A stretch of DNA of 64,000 bases from Henriciella sp045287255 (GCF_045287255.1 NZ_CP137142.1:1-64000); one strand, 5' to 3'. Shown: positions 16,721-26,042, counted from the stretch's first letter. Translations and numbers: made by a program. The notes: generated from the sequence alone by a model not told the origin.

Positions 16721-18172
16721 ATGTCCTATACAAATCCCATGACAAAACATGTCTCGAAACTGCTGGCTGGGGTTCTTATCCTGCTTGTGGCCCTGATCCT
16801 CTTGCTGGTGAGTCCGCTTTATCAGGCCAAGGCGCAAGGGCTTTGGGGCGATGTGATCAAGGAAGTCCCCCAGACGCGCGAAGAAGTCCAGATGAGCTAT
16901 GCGCCACTGGTCCGCGATGTCGCGCCTGCTGTGGTCAATGTCTACACCAAGAAAACGGTGCAACGCAGCCAGGTCATGCGCGACTTTTTCGGACGGCGTT
17001 TTCGGACCGGTCCGGGCACGCAAGAGCGGGTGCAGAATTCACTTGGCTCCGGGGTGATCCTGTCCGGTGATGGTGTAATCGTGACCAATAATCACGTGAT
17101 TGATGGGGCCGATGAGTTTCTCGTCGTCCTCTCGGATCGCCGTGAGTATGAAGCCGAATTGATCCTTGCTGATGAGCGCACGGATTTAGCGGTGCTTAAG
17201 ATTGATGTTGGCGAAGAAACACTGCCTGCGCTCGACTATGCTGACACACGCGGCGTTGAGGTTGGCGACCTTGTGCTGGCTTTGGGCAACCCGTTTGGTG
17301 TGGGTCAGACCGTCACAAGCGGGATTATCTCGGCGACGGCCAGAACCGATGTTGGCGTATCCGATTATGCCTTCTTTTTGCAGACGGATGCGGCGGTGAA
17401 CCCGGGGAATTCCGGCGGCGCGCTGGTCAATACGCGTGGTGAACTGGTTGGTGTGAATACCGCGATCTTCTCGCGCTCTGGCGGCTCAAATGGCATTGGC
17501 TTTGCGATCCCGTCTGAAATGGTCAAGCGCGTTGTCGATGCGGCGGTCAATGAGGGCATGATTGTGCGCCCATGGCTCGGGATTAAAGGCCAATCAGTCA
17601 CCTTCGATATTGCCAAGGCTCAGGGACTGGATCGCCCCGTCGGTGTCATCATCAGTGAGGTCTATGAAGAAGGGCCCGGTGATGATGCGGGGCTGCGCCG
17701 TGGCGACCTCGTGCTGGCGATTGATGGCCGGGAAGTCTTTGATGAACGGGGCTTGAAGTTCCTCGCGGCCACGCGCTCGCCTGGTGAGGTCAGTGAGCTG
17801 ACGGTTTTGCGCAGTGGGCGCGAGCGGGCGATTGATGTGACACTGGCGCCGCCTCCGGGCGCAACAGAGGCTGACCTGACATTGCTTGAGGGGCGACATC
17901 CATTCACAGGCGCTGAAGTGGCTGAGCTTAGCCCGCGACTGGCTGAAGAGTTGGGGCGGGATCCATTTGAGACCGGGGTTTTGGTTACGCGTGTTCTACG
18001 CCGCGCTTATGCGCGCCGGATTGTGCAACCCGGTGACATTATCCGTTCAATTGATGGGCAAACGGTCCGTACGCTTGAAGAGCTTGAGATTGCCCTAGAT
18101 CGGGATCAGGGGCGCTGGGCGATTGAAATTGATCGTAATGGTCGGCGGATTTCTGGAACGGTAGTGCTCTAG
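16721..18172 (+). CDS. HtrA/Do-like serine protease with two PDZ domains
   Basis: Periplasmic quality-control protease. An uncleaved N-terminal helix (about residues 12-35) would anchor it to the inner membrane. The trypsin-like domain has the complete triad with this start: His125 in NNHVIDG, Asp155 in RTDLAVLKID and Ser231 in NPGNSGGALVN. Two PDZ domains follow (about 300-395 and 410-483). ATG 16721 is one of three possible starts (16667, 16721, 16739); none has a clear Shine-Dalgarno sequence. It lies just upstream of rarA, an order I recall as common in alphaproteobacteria. Confidence 0.92.
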   Translation: MSYTNPMTKHVSKLLAGVLILLVALILLLVSPLYQAKAQGLWGDVIKEVPQTREEVQMSYAPLVRDVAPAVVNVYTKKTVQRSQVMRDFFGRRFRTGPGTQERVQNSLGSGVILSGDGVIVTNNHVIDGADEFLVVLSDRREYEAELILADERTDLAVLKIDVGEETLPALDYADTRGVEVGDLVLALGNPFGVGQTVTSGIISATARTDVGVSDYAFFLQTDAAVNPGNSGGALVNTRGELVGVNTAIFSRSGGSNGIGFAIPSEMVKRVVDAAVNEGMIVRPWLGIKGQSVTFDIAKAQGLDRPVGVIISEVYEEGPGDDAGLRRGDLVLAIDGREVFDERGLKFLAATRSPGEVSELTVLRSGRERAIDVTLAPPPGATEADLTLLEGRHPFTGAEVAELSPRLAEELGRDPFETGVLVTRVLRRAYARRIVQPGDIIRSIDGQTVRTLEELEIALDRDQGRWAIEIDRNGRRISGTVVL

Positions 18173-18268
18173 TAGATATTTTCACAAGAGACAAAGTTCT
18201 TCTTTTGTTCTTTACTTGTTGACGTACAGATGCCATTCTCATGCTTATCAAATGAGCATGCGGTGATT

Positions 18269-19582
18269 ATGGCTGATGGCATGAGTGATCTGTTTTCTGC
18301 ATCCGACCTGTCGGAGTCTGCGCCGCGTCCATTGGCGGATCGTTTGCGCCCCCAGACCTTGGGTGAGGTGGTGGGGCAGGACCATTTACTTGGGGCCGAC
18401 GGAGCAATTGGCCGGATGCTTGAGCATGGCCAGCTTTCATCGATTATTCTGTGGGGGCCTCCCGGTGTCGGTAAGACGACAATTGCGCGCTTGCTCGCCG
18501 CCGAAACCGATCTTCATTTTGAAGCGATTTCAGCCATTTTTTCAGGCGTGAAAGACTTGCGTGCTGTCTTTGAGGCAGCGCAGCAAAGGCGCGCTCTGGG
18601 GCAGGGGACCCTCCTTTTTGTCGATGAGATTCATCGATTTAATCGTGCGCAGCAGGATGGTTTCTTACCACACGTTGAGGCTGGAACGGTCACGCTGGTT
18701 GGCGCGACAACCGAAAATCCGAGCTTTGAACTAAATGGAGCGCTTCTTTCACGGTGCGCCGTTCTGGTTCTAAACCGAATTGAAACGGATGCTGCGGCGA
18801 CATTGCTTGAACGGGCTGAGGCTTTGGTCGGACGCGCCTTACCGGTAGACGAGCGCGCCCGATCGGCTCTGATTGATATGGCGGATGGGGATGGGCGTTA
18901 TTTGCTCAATCTCGCCGAGCAGGTTTTTACAATCGCCAAGTCAGATGAGGTCTTGTCGGTTGAGCGCCTGACGGAACTTCTGCAAAAGCGCGCCCCCGCT
19001 TATGACAAGGATCGCGAAGAGCATTACAATCTGATTTCTGCCTTGCATAAATCGGTTCGTGGTTCAGATCCGGATGCTGCGCTTTACTGGTTTGCGCGCA
19101 TGCTTGAGGGCGGTGAAGATCCGCTTTTTATCGCGCGGCGTCTGATCGTTATGGCGAGTGAAGATATTGGACTTGCGGACCCAACCGCAATGATGGTCGC
19201 AGGCGAGGCGGCGCGTGCGTTTGAGCGTCTTGGTGAGCCTGAAGGGCTGATCCCGATGGCGCATGCGGTCGTGCATCTTGCAACAGCGCCAAAGTCAAAT
19301 GCGTCTTATGTGGGGCTTAAGCGCGCTCGCTCGGCGGCGCGAAAGACGGGCTCATTGATGCCGCCAAAACATATCCTGAATGCGCCGACAGCGATGATGA
19401 AGGATCAGGGCTATGGCGCTGGCTATGCCTATGATCACGACACCGAGCAGGGGTTTTCAGGGCAGAACTATTTTCCTGATCAGATGCAGCGAGAAACCTT
19501 CTACACGCCTAAAGGAGAAGGACGTGAAGGTCCCATCCGTGAGCGTTTGAAACATTGGGCGAAACTTCGCGAGGAAGGTTGA
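18269..19582 (+). CDS. rarA: Replication-associated recombination protein RarA
   Basis: AAA+ ATPase of the clamp-loader-like MgsA/RarA/WRNIP1 family, acting at stalled replication forks. The 437-residue protein begins near MADGMSDLF and has PLADRLRPQTLGEVVGQDHLL, the Walker A WGPPGVGKTT (about residues 62-71), Walker B LLFVDEIHRFNRAQQD, sensor 1 GATTENPSFELNGALLSRC and the C-terminal MASEDIGLADP motif typical of RarA. ATG 18281 is an alternative start. The gene converges with the sigma-factor gene, leaving 24 bp between the stops. Confidence 0.95.
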   Translation: MADGMSDLFSASDLSESAPRPLADRLRPQTLGEVVGQDHLLGADGAIGRMLEHGQLSSIILWGPPGVGKTTIARLLAAETDLHFEAISAIFSGVKDLRAVFEAAQQRRALGQGTLLFVDEIHRFNRAQQDGFLPHVEAGTVTLVGATTENPSFELNGALLSRCAVLVLNRIETDAAATLLERAEALVGRALPVDERARSALIDMADGDGRYLLNLAEQVFTIAKSDEVLSVERLTELLQKRAPAYDKDREEHYNLISALHKSVRGSDPDAALYWFARMLEGGEDPLFIARRLIVMASEDIGLADPTAMMVAGEAARAFERLGEPEGLIPMAHAVVHLATAPKSNASYVGLKRARSAARKTGSLMPPKHILNAPTAMMKDQGYGAGYAYDHDTEQGFSGQNYFPDQMQRETFYTPKGEGREGPIRERLKHWAKLREEG

Positions 19583-19606
19583 TCAGCGCCTGTGCAGTGT
19601 TTTGGA

Positions 19607-20188
19607 TCAGGCCGCAAACGTGTTGCCTTGCAGGCTTCGCAAGTGCGCCCCAAAGGTTTCCATTGGATCCTCCAGATCCAAAGTGGCCGCATCGTCGGCA
19701 ATTCTGACAGGTGCGCTGCTTTCATAAACCGCCAGAATTAGCTCGCGGGCACGGCTGACGCGACTTTTGACGGTACCGACCGTCGTTTCACAGATTTCAG
19801 CCGTTTGCTCATAAGTGAAGCCAGCTACGACGACGAGAATGAAGGCGTCCCGCTGCTTGGCTTTGAGCGAATAAATCGCTTTGGTCATCCGGGCGAGATC
19901 GGAACGCTCCTCAAGGCGACATTGCTCGACCAGGGCGCTTTCAAAAAACTCGTTTTCCATATCAACGCGACGCGCCATGCGTCGGCTGCGCTCATAAAAG
20001 GCGTTTCTCAGAATACGGAAGACCCACGGACGAAAGGGACGGGACGTGTCAAATTGGTCCCGGGCATTCCAGGCGCGTAGGCAGGTTTCCTGAACCAGGT
20101 CGTCAGCATGAACTGTATCTCTCGCCAAACTGCGCGCAAAGGCCCGCAAGTCCGGAAGGATTTTCTTGAGTTCATCCGCGAAGATCAT
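19607..20188 (-). CDS. ecfG: EcfG-type general stress response sigma factor
   Basis: ECF sigma factor of 193 residues. Region 2 spans about residues 10-80 (DTVHADDLVQETCLRAW, FDTSRPFRPWVFRILRNAFYE) and region 4 about 105-165, with the helix-turn-helix FTYEQTAEICETTVGTVKSRVSRAREL. The RPFRPWVFRILRN motif and the adjacent nepR and phyR identify it as EcfG. Without stress NepR holds it; phosphorylated PhyR takes NepR away, freeing it for GGAAC-type promoters. It lies 53 bp downstream of nepR on the same strand. Confidence 0.93.
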   Translation of the reverse strand: MIFADELKKILPDLRAFARSLARDTVHADDLVQETCLRAWNARDQFDTSRPFRPWVFRILRNAFYERSRRMARRVDMENEFFESALVEQCRLEERSDLARMTKAIYSLKAKQRDAFILVVVAGFTYEQTAEICETTVGTVKSRVSRARELILAVYESSAPVRIADDAATLDLEDPMETFGAHLRSLQGNTFAA

Positions 20189-20241
20189 GCATACCTATGT
20201 AAAATGGTTATCGCCCGAAAGATAGCCATATAACACCTCTA

Positions 20242-20439
20242 TTAACGGTCAGTTTCTTTCTTTCGCAACACATCAAGTAATCGGTCGAGGTCTTCAGGAA
20301 TAGGTTCGTTGGCAACATCGCTATAGGCTTTGCGAAGCGCAGCACCGATTGCGCTGTTCGAGGTCCACGTCTTGGGGCCTTTCACAACTTTTTCAGTGTT
20401 TTTGTCTGGCTTCGGTTTGGACAAATCCTGTTCCTTCAA
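20242..20439 (-). CDS. nepR: NepR anti-sigma factor
   Basis: A 65-residue anti-sigma factor with the NepR core: IGAALRKAYSDVANEPIPEDLDRLLDVL-type helices, given here in parts, lie around residues 31-58, and the N-terminus is polar and variable. The listed start is TTG 20439. A second TTG at 20424 has GAAGGA at a better distance and would shorten the protein by five residues. NepR binds EcfG in unstressed cells and is captured by phospho-PhyR. It is divergent from phyR, as in most alphaproteobacteria. Confidence 0.9.
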   Translation of the reverse strand: MKEQDLSKPKPDKNTEKVVKGPKTWTSNSAIGAALRKAYSDVANEPIPEDLDRLLDVLRKKETDR

Positions 20440-20534
20440 ACTCTATTGATTTAGCGTATCTATCTATTCTAATCGTTAAGGTCTCCGTGGAAAACTAGCA
20501 TACATATTGCGGGCTTTCAGGATATACGAATTTC

Positions 20535-21236
20535 ATGTCACTTGCCTTACTTGTTGAACAGAACCTACCTTTCATGCGCCGATATGCGCGTGCTGTCACA
20601 GGGTCGACTGTTTTAGGCGATAAAGCGGTCGCCGCAGCCTTGATGCGTTTAACAGAAATTGAGGACGAGCGGTCGGTCGATCAGGCTGATCTCTATCGCG
20701 CGGTTGATCTGGAGCTGAGAGACAATGCGACCGGTACGGTCGCGCGTAGAGCGCTCATTCTATATGCCGTTGAAGAGTTGTTTGATGAGCAGATCGCCAA
20801 AGTGCTTGATATTCCTATGGGGCAGGTTGGCGACTTGCTGGCCGATGCAGAATATCAAATCATGTCATCACTCGCGACAGATATTCTGATCATAGAAGAT
20901 GAGCCTTTGATCGCGCATGAGATCTCAACACTATGCCGAGAGTTGGGGCACAATGTCCTTGGCATCGCGGCGACGAAGGATACCGCTTTGCGGGTCTATG
21001 AAAGGGGGCAGCCCGGGCTTGTCCTTGCGGATGTGCGCCTCGCGGATGGTTCAACCGGTCCTGACGCTGTAACGGCCATGAGCTTGCCGGAAGAGACCCC
21101 GGTTATTTTTATCACAGCATATCCCAAGGACCTTCTCAGAGGGCTGGAAGGGGAGCCGACATATCTCGTTCCAAAGCCTTTTTCACGCGAGCATGTGAAG
21201 GCGGTGATCAGCCTCGCTCTAATGAATCGCCAATAA
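20535..21236 (+). CDS. phyR: PhyR anti-anti-sigma response regulator
   Basis: A 233-residue two-part protein. Residues 1-112 are the EcfG-like decoy (FMRRYARAVTGSTVLGDKAV, a degenerate region 4 with LYAVEELFDEQIAKVLDIPMGQV). Residues 115-233 are a receiver domain with EDEP (about 121-124), the phospho-acceptor Asp166 in VLADVRL, FITAYP and the conserved lysine in LVPKPF. When phosphorylated the decoy binds NepR and releases EcfG. No HWE/HisKA2 stress kinase is encoded next to it here. Divergent from nepR over a 95-bp AT-rich promoter region. Confidence 0.95.
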   Translation: MSLALLVEQNLPFMRRYARAVTGSTVLGDKAVAAALMRLTEIEDERSVDQADLYRAVDLELRDNATGTVARRALILYAVEELFDEQIAKVLDIPMGQVGDLLADAEYQIMSSLATDILIIEDEPLIAHEISTLCRELGHNVLGIAATKDTALRVYERGQPGLVLADVRLADGSTGPDAVTAMSLPEETPVIFITAYPKDLLRGLEGEPTYLVPKPFSREHVKAVISLALMNRQ

Positions 21237-21425
21237 GAAAAAGGCCAGCACAAAGCGTGCTGGCCAGGTATTGGGAAGAATTGAAACCAAGGTTCCAATT
21301 TGTTGATCGCCTGCAAGGCGAAGGTATCCTGAGAAAGTGCCGATGAGGGGAACCCTCATCGGCATAAGTATGTGAAGCGGGCGGGCTTCATAATATCTAT
21401 GTGGCAAGCCCAAAAAGGTTCCAAA
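21236..21425 (-). ncRNA. Candidate small RNA beside phyR, ending in an intrinsic terminator
   Basis: Between phyR and the dipeptidase gene lie five stem-loops. Read on the minus strand from about 21420 these are GAAGC/GCTTC (21374-21389), a perfect 12-bp stem with a 3-base loop (21338-21364), CGCCT/AGGCG (21308-21320), an imperfect stem at 21281-21298, and GGCCAGCAC/GTGCTGGCC (21243-21265) followed by TTTTTC. The last is a good minus-strand intrinsic terminator with no protein gene to terminate. GGAACCT motifs occur at about 21415-21421 and 21290-21296 on this strand. The 5' end is not known and expression is inferred. Confidence 0.5.
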
Positions 21426-21510
21426 AATAATCCAGAGCAGTGTTTTTCGCGCTCACGACTTGTTGCCGTCAGGGTTTACGCTATCAAACTGTGAAGACTT
21501 GGAGATTGAT

Positions 21511-22791
21511 ATGATGCTGAGAGCTGGACTTGCCTGTCTGCCCCTATTTCTTGCCTCCTGCGCCCCGGCTCTGGATGGTTCAGGGAGCGATATCCTGAGC
21601 CCTGAACAGGCAACAGTGATGTCTGAAGCGGACGATTTTCACGAGTCTATCATGGTGTTTGATAGCCATCTCGACACGCCGGCACTGTTTCACACGCCGG
21701 AGTATCGCTTTCTTGAGCGTCAGACATGGGAAGAGCATGGCACGCATGTGGATTATCCTCGCATGAATGAGGGCGGCCTGGATGGCGGGTTCTGGGTGAT
21801 CTACACCCGTCAGGGACCACTGGATGAAGCGAGTTACCGGGCAGCCCGCACGCATGGTATTATGCGTCAGGCCGCCATTCGTGAGTTCGCCGCAAAATAC
21901 CATGACAAGGTCGCTTTGGCTTTCACCGCAGATGACGCTGAGCGCATTCTGGCTGAAGGGAAAAAGGTTGTTTTCCAGAGCATGGAGAATTCCTATCCGC
22001 TGGCCACAGATGTCAGCCTTCTGGAGACATTCTATATCGGCGGCTTGCGGATGATCGCGCCGGTCCACTTTGCCAATAACCAGTTTGCTGACAGTGCTAC
22101 AGATATTGAGACCCTGTATGAAGGCCTCAGTCCGCTGGGCGAAGAATTGGTTCGTGAGGCGAACCGTTTGGGCCTGATCCTCGATGGCAGTCATGCCAGT
22201 GACGATACGGTGCGGGACATGATCGCGCTCTCGACGACGCCCATAATTCTGTCCCATACGGGAGCAACGGCGATCTTTGATCATCCACGAAACATCGGTG
22301 ATGACTTGCTGTTAGAACTCGCGACCAGTGGTGGTGTCATCCAGATGAATATCTTTGGGGGATATCTGGAGGCGTTGCAGCCATCGCCAGAGCGCGTTGA
22401 AGCGCTTGCTGCGCTTGAAGCTCAGTATGGGGCCAATCCTGCGGAAATGGATGAGGCGACCCTCGCGGCATGGCGCGCTGCCCGAATGGAACTTGAGCGT
22501 GAGTATCCACGCCCTCGCTCGACCTATGAGAAGTTCATGGAGCACACATTCCATGTTCTGGAGCTGATTGGGCCAGACTATGTTGGCATCAGTGGCGACT
22601 GGGATGGCGGCGGAGGTGTTGACGGCATGTCGGACGTTTCGATGCTGCAGAAGATTACCAGAGATCTGCTGGCAGCCGGATACACAAAAGAAGATGTCGA
22701 GAAGATCTGGGGTGGTAACATGATGCGCCTGATGCGAGCGGCTGAAGCGGCTCGAACGTCTGAACTCGTTTCGCCTGATGTGCTGAACTAA
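21511..22791 (+). CDS. Lipoprotein membrane dipeptidase (peptidase M19)
   Basis: A 426-residue zinc-dependent dipeptidase. ATG 21511 has GGAG 6 bases upstream and gives a lipoprotein signal with lipobox LASC (Cys17), so the enzyme is membrane-anchored outside the cytoplasm. The first metal motif is FDSHLDTP (HxD), with the bridging glutamate in SMENSYPL, histidines in APVHFANN and LDGSHASD, the family signature ILSHTGATAIFDHPRNI, and GISGDWDGGG near the end. KIWGGNMMRLM is the usual M19 C-terminus. The stop is 3 bp before the start of an NhaC-type transporter, so the two are translationally coupled. Confidence 0.92.
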   Translation: MMLRAGLACLPLFLASCAPALDGSGSDILSPEQATVMSEADDFHESIMVFDSHLDTPALFHTPEYRFLERQTWEEHGTHVDYPRMNEGGLDGGFWVIYTRQGPLDEASYRAARTHGIMRQAAIREFAAKYHDKVALAFTADDAERILAEGKKVVFQSMENSYPLATDVSLLETFYIGGLRMIAPVHFANNQFADSATDIETLYEGLSPLGEELVREANRLGLILDGSHASDDTVRDMIALSTTPIILSHTGATAIFDHPRNIGDDLLLELATSGGVIQMNIFGGYLEALQPSPERVEALAALEAQYGANPAEMDEATLAAWRAARMELEREYPRPRSTYEKFMEHTFHVLELIGPDYVGISGDWDGGGGVDGMSDVSMLQKITRDLLAAGYTKEDVEKIWGGNMMRLMRAAEAARTSELVSPDVLN

Positions 22792-22794
22792 AAC

Positions 22795-24168
22795 ATGGAA
22801 TGGCTGACCATACTGCCGCCCGTCGCCGCGCTTGCTGTGGCCGTATGGACGCGCAATGTTTACTGGGCTTTGGGTCTGGCCATCATTCTCTCAGAGACCC
22901 TGATTGCATCGTATAATCCGGGGCTTGGTGTTCTGGCCGGGATTGATCGGGCGGTCGGTGTTTTTGGTAGCACGGGTAACACGCGCATCCTGCTATTCTG
23001 TCTGATTATCGGGGCGCTGATAGCCTATATGCAGCGTTCTGGTGGGATTAGCGCGATGGTAGAGAAGCTGCATTCCAGTGGTCTTGCCTCAACACCGCGC
23101 CGGGCGGGGCTTGTCAGTGCCATTTCTGGCGTTCTGATCTTTGTCGAAACCAATGTCAGCTTGCTGGCGAGCGGTGTTCTTGGGCGGCCCTTGTTTGATC
23201 GGCTTAAGGTTAGCCGGGCGCGCCTTGCTTACATTATCGACTCCACGTGTTCGCCGATCAGCGTGTTGATCCTGCTGAATGGTTGGGGCGCGTATATTGC
23301 AACTTTGATGGCCAATAATGGGGTAGAGAACGAGTTTGGCGTCCTGTTTCAGACCATCATGCTCAATTTCTATCCCTTGCTGACCATTGCCGGGGTGTTT
23401 GCGACTGTCCTCATCGGGCGCACGTTCGGACCGATGGCGCGGGTTGAAGCCAATTGGAGCCCGCCCAGTGAGGCCGCCGATGGTGTCCCTGCCGATGATC
23501 AAGTTGAGGCACCGAGTAAAGCGATTTACATGGGTATACCGCTTCTCATTCTGATTGGCGGGGCGCTTGGTTTCATGGTCTGGACAGGGGAGGGTGATAT
23601 TCGCCGGGGCTCAGGCTCTACCTCGATCCTCTATGCGGTTATCCTGGCAACTGCGGTCGCGTTTATCTTCCTGCTGCTGTCACGCCGGGCCAAAGGCGAA
23701 GCCGTCAATATTGGCTTTAAAGGTATGGGCGACTTGTTACCGGCGGTAACCGTTATCTTTCTGGCTCTGGTGCTTGGCGATAGTTTGAAGGCGCTTGGGA
23801 CAGGCGAGTTCATTGCGGCCATGGCGGCGGATATTCCGGTGCCGTTTGCAATTCCGGCTATCCTGTTTGTTGCTGCCGGGATTACCAGTTTCACCACTGG
23901 CACCAGCTGGGGCACCTATGGCATCCTGGTGCCAATTGCGATCCCGCTGGCGGTTGGCGCGGGTATTCCCTTGCCGCTCGCGGTCGCAGCTGTGATGGGC
24001 GGGGGTGTCTTTGGCGATCACTGCTCCCCGATCTCGGATACGACGATTATTGCCTCGCTCGCATCAGGTTGTGATCACATGGAGCACGTGCGCACGCAAT
24101 TGCCCTATGCGTTGGTCGCAGGATTGGGCGCAATCGCGCTTTATCTGGCGGCTGGGCTATTCTCATAA
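22795..24168 (+). CDS. NhaC-family Na+/H+ antiporter-like transporter
   Basis: A 457-residue membrane protein with about 11-12 helices. Family features include the VFGSTGNTRILLFCLIIGALIAYMQ stretch (in part), FVETNVSLLASGVLGRPL, the STCSPISVLILLNGWGAYI motif, FTTGTSWGTYGILVPIA and GGGVFGDHCSPISDTTIIAS. These are shared by NhaC antiporters and related amino-acid transporters. Because it follows a secreted dipeptidase by 3 bp, uptake of a dipeptide breakdown product driven by sodium or protons is a plausible role; that is inference. Its last 28 bp overlap the convergent serine hydrolase gene. Confidence 0.9.
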   Translation: MEWLTILPPVAALAVAVWTRNVYWALGLAIILSETLIASYNPGLGVLAGIDRAVGVFGSTGNTRILLFCLIIGALIAYMQRSGGISAMVEKLHSSGLASTPRRAGLVSAISGVLIFVETNVSLLASGVLGRPLFDRLKVSRARLAYIIDSTCSPISVLILLNGWGAYIATLMANNGVENEFGVLFQTIMLNFYPLLTIAGVFATVLIGRTFGPMARVEANWSPPSEAADGVPADDQVEAPSKAIYMGIPLLILIGGALGFMVWTGEGDIRRGSGSTSILYAVILATAVAFIFLLLSRRAKGEAVNIGFKGMGDLLPAVTVIFLALVLGDSLKALGTGEFIAAMAADIPVPFAIPAILFVAAGITSFTTGTSWGTYGILVPIAIPLAVGAGIPLPLAVAAVMGGGVFGDHCSPISDTTIIASLASGCDHMEHVRTQLPYALVAGLGAIALYLAAGLFS

Positions 24169-25337
24169 GCTGCAAGCACCGCGTCCATCAGCGCTTCGGT
24201 AAACGTGTTTAGAGCTGGATGCTTAACGCTACGTGCGGGCGGGGTTTCGGGGGTGCCTGTGACAGCATAGGCAAAGCTCAGATCGAGATCCGGCGCGTAC
24301 CAGGCCCCGGAATAGAGACCATAAGCCTCGCCATGATGGCCCCACAGGGTTTGCCCGGGCCACAGGGACTCTGCTGCGGGATGAATGTGCACCCCGGTGC
24401 CGAACTGAGTGAAATAGCGCTGATCATGGAGACCATTGCTGGCATCTTCATTCAGCGTCCAGACAGGCCTTGTAAGCTCTGGCGAATATTTCAGGCGCCC
24501 GGCTATGGTCGCAAGGTCCAGCAGGCTGGCCCGCAAGCCCCCTTGTGGGGAGAACAGGGTTCCGTTCAGGCCCGGCGTGTACGTTGAAAGACTGGCGCCA
24601 GTTTCAAGCAAGATGGCGGGATCTGAGCGCCTCAGGATGTCCGGGCCATCGGTCTGGGTCTGCCAGCCCGCGGCGTTTTCTCGATAGAGTGCAGCCCCTG
24701 TCGCGCGTTTTTCTGGGCTAACGCCAGACCAGTTAAAGCCAGCATCCAGACCGTCTCGCGCCAGGACGAGATTGCGGGCGAGGTGATCAAAGCGCCGCCC
24801 GGTAGCGTCTTCCATCACGGTTGCTGCAATCCCATAGCCAAGATTGCAGTATTCAAAGCTCGCATCTGTCTTACGGGTCAACAGAGTGCGCGTGACTAAG
24901 GGTTCAATCGACTTGGGATGGGCGAGCCAATAGACGTCCGGATCGCTTATACCTGACGTGTGGGACAGAAGACTGCGTAGGGTAAGGGCAGGCGCAATGA
25001 TCTCATCAGAGAGGGCTAGTGGCGCATCAAGATCAAGGACCCCATCATTATGCAGCTTCTGCGCGACCATGGTGGTGACCAGCTTTGAGACTGACGCGGC
25101 ACGGAACGGGCTGCGTATCGTGAAGGCGCGCTGCCCGATAATCGCCTCACCGACCGCCTCGGATGCGATAACCTTGCCACCTTGCATGAGCACATAGCCT
25201 GCGGCTGGCGCGCGCTCTAGAGGCGGCCCCTCTACAAGGCCCGCTATTGATAAGCGAACTCGCGCAAAGCCGCCGCAGGCACCTGCCAGGACCCCTGAGG
25301 GGATTAAGGCGAGCGCGGTGCGGCGCGATAGAGACAC
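24141..25337 (-). CDS. Beta-lactamase-like serine hydrolase, exported
   Basis: A 398-residue enzyme of the class C beta-lactamase/esterase (Pfam Beta-lactamase) family. The N-terminus SLSRRTAL with a hydrophobic run suggests Tat export; a lipobox-like LAGAC follows. Catalytic motifs are Ser82-V-S-Lys85 (SxxK), Tyr163-C-Asn165 (YxN), and HHGEAYG near residue 340 replacing the KTG box. The substrate could be an ester, a D-amino-acid peptide or a beta-lactam. It begins 3 bp after the dienelactone hydrolase stop, forming a two-gene operon. Confidence 0.87.
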   Translation of the reverse strand: MSLSRRTALALIPSGVLAGACGGFARVRLSIAGLVEGPPLERAPAAGYVLMQGGKVIASEAVGEAIIGQRAFTIRSPFRAASVSKLVTTMVAQKLHNDGVLDLDAPLALSDEIIAPALTLRSLLSHTSGISDPDVYWLAHPKSIEPLVTRTLLTRKTDASFEYCNLGYGIAATVMEDATGRRFDHLARNLVLARDGLDAGFNWSGVSPEKRATGAALYRENAAGWQTQTDGPDILRRSDPAILLETGASLSTYTPGLNGTLFSPQGGLRASLLDLATIAGRLKYSPELTRPVWTLNEDASNGLHDQRYFTQFGTGVHIHPAAESLWPGQTLWGHHGEAYGLYSGAWYAPDLDLSFAYAVTGTPETPPARSVKHPALNTFTEALMDAVLAAYENSPAAR

Positions 25338-25340
25338 GGT

Positions 25341-26042
25341 CTATCCCAGAACTTCGTTGAGGAAGTCCGCAGCCGCGGCAAAGCTGCGGCGATCCGCTTC
25401 GGCATTGTAAACAGTGCCGAAGTCCGGATTATTTGCGGCCGGGTTTGTGAAGGCATGCATCGTGGCGCCATAGGCGTGAAGCTGCCAATCGGCTTTCGCG
25501 GCGCTCATTTCCTTACTGAAGGCCATGACATCATCCGGGGTCGCCATTGGGTCGTCCCAACCATGCAGGGCGAGGACTTTTGGTGTAATCGTATCGGCTG
25601 TGTTGCCCGGTGCACCGAACAGGCCATGGAAGGAGACAACGCCTTCAACGCCCATATTCGTGCGTGCCATGTCGAGAACGGACAGACCACCAAAGCAGAA
25701 ACCGATTGCGGCGGCTTTGCTGACGCCTGAGGCTTCTTTCGCAACAGATAGTGCATGCGCCAGGCGCGATTGCAGTTCCGGGCGATTGCTGGCGAGTGGC
25801 GTCATCAGCGCCTCGCACTCTTCATTGGTCTCGCCGCGCTTGCCCTTGCCGTAAACGTCAGCAGCAAATCCGGCATAGCCAAGGCTAGCAAGCCATTTCG
25901 CCTTATCGCGTTCAAAGTCAGATTGACCGCCCCAGGCATGGGCAACCAGAACAACGCCTTTTGGTGTTGATTTTGGCATGGCGAGGAAGCCTTCATAGGT
26001 TTCACCGCCTTGTTGATAATCGTGAAAGTCTGCAACGGACAT
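25341..26042 (-). CDS. Dienelactone hydrolase family protein
   Basis: A 233-residue cytosolic alpha/beta hydrolase. The nucleophile elbow is GFCFGGLS (cysteine nucleophile, as in dienelactone hydrolase), with the acid residue in HGWDDPMATP and the histidine in YGATMHAFTNP. The early GVVLVAHAWGGQSDFERD supplies the oxyanion region. True dienelactone hydrolases act in chlorocatechol breakdown, but most relatives have unknown substrates and no aromatic ring-cleavage genes are near. It is the first gene of a pair with the serine hydrolase. Confidence 0.88.
   Translation of the reverse strand: MSVADFHDYQQGGETYEGFLAMPKSTPKGVVLVAHAWGGQSDFERDKAKWLASLGYAGFAADVYGKGKRGETNEECEALMTPLASNRPELQSRLAHALSVAKEASGVSKAAAIGFCFGGLSVLDMARTNMGVEGVVSFHGLFGAPGNTADTITPKVLALHGWDDPMATPDDVMAFSKEMSAAKADWQLHAYGATMHAFTNPAANNPDFGTVYNAEADRRSFAAAADFLNEVLG

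Noticed and set aside
18219..18247. TTGACG as a rarA promoter -35
   Set aside because: No acceptable -10 at 16-18 bp spacing.
20440..20534. EcfG-dependent promoters between nepR and phyR
   Set aside because: Such promoters are expected here, but I found no GGAAC with a properly spaced -10 on either strand.
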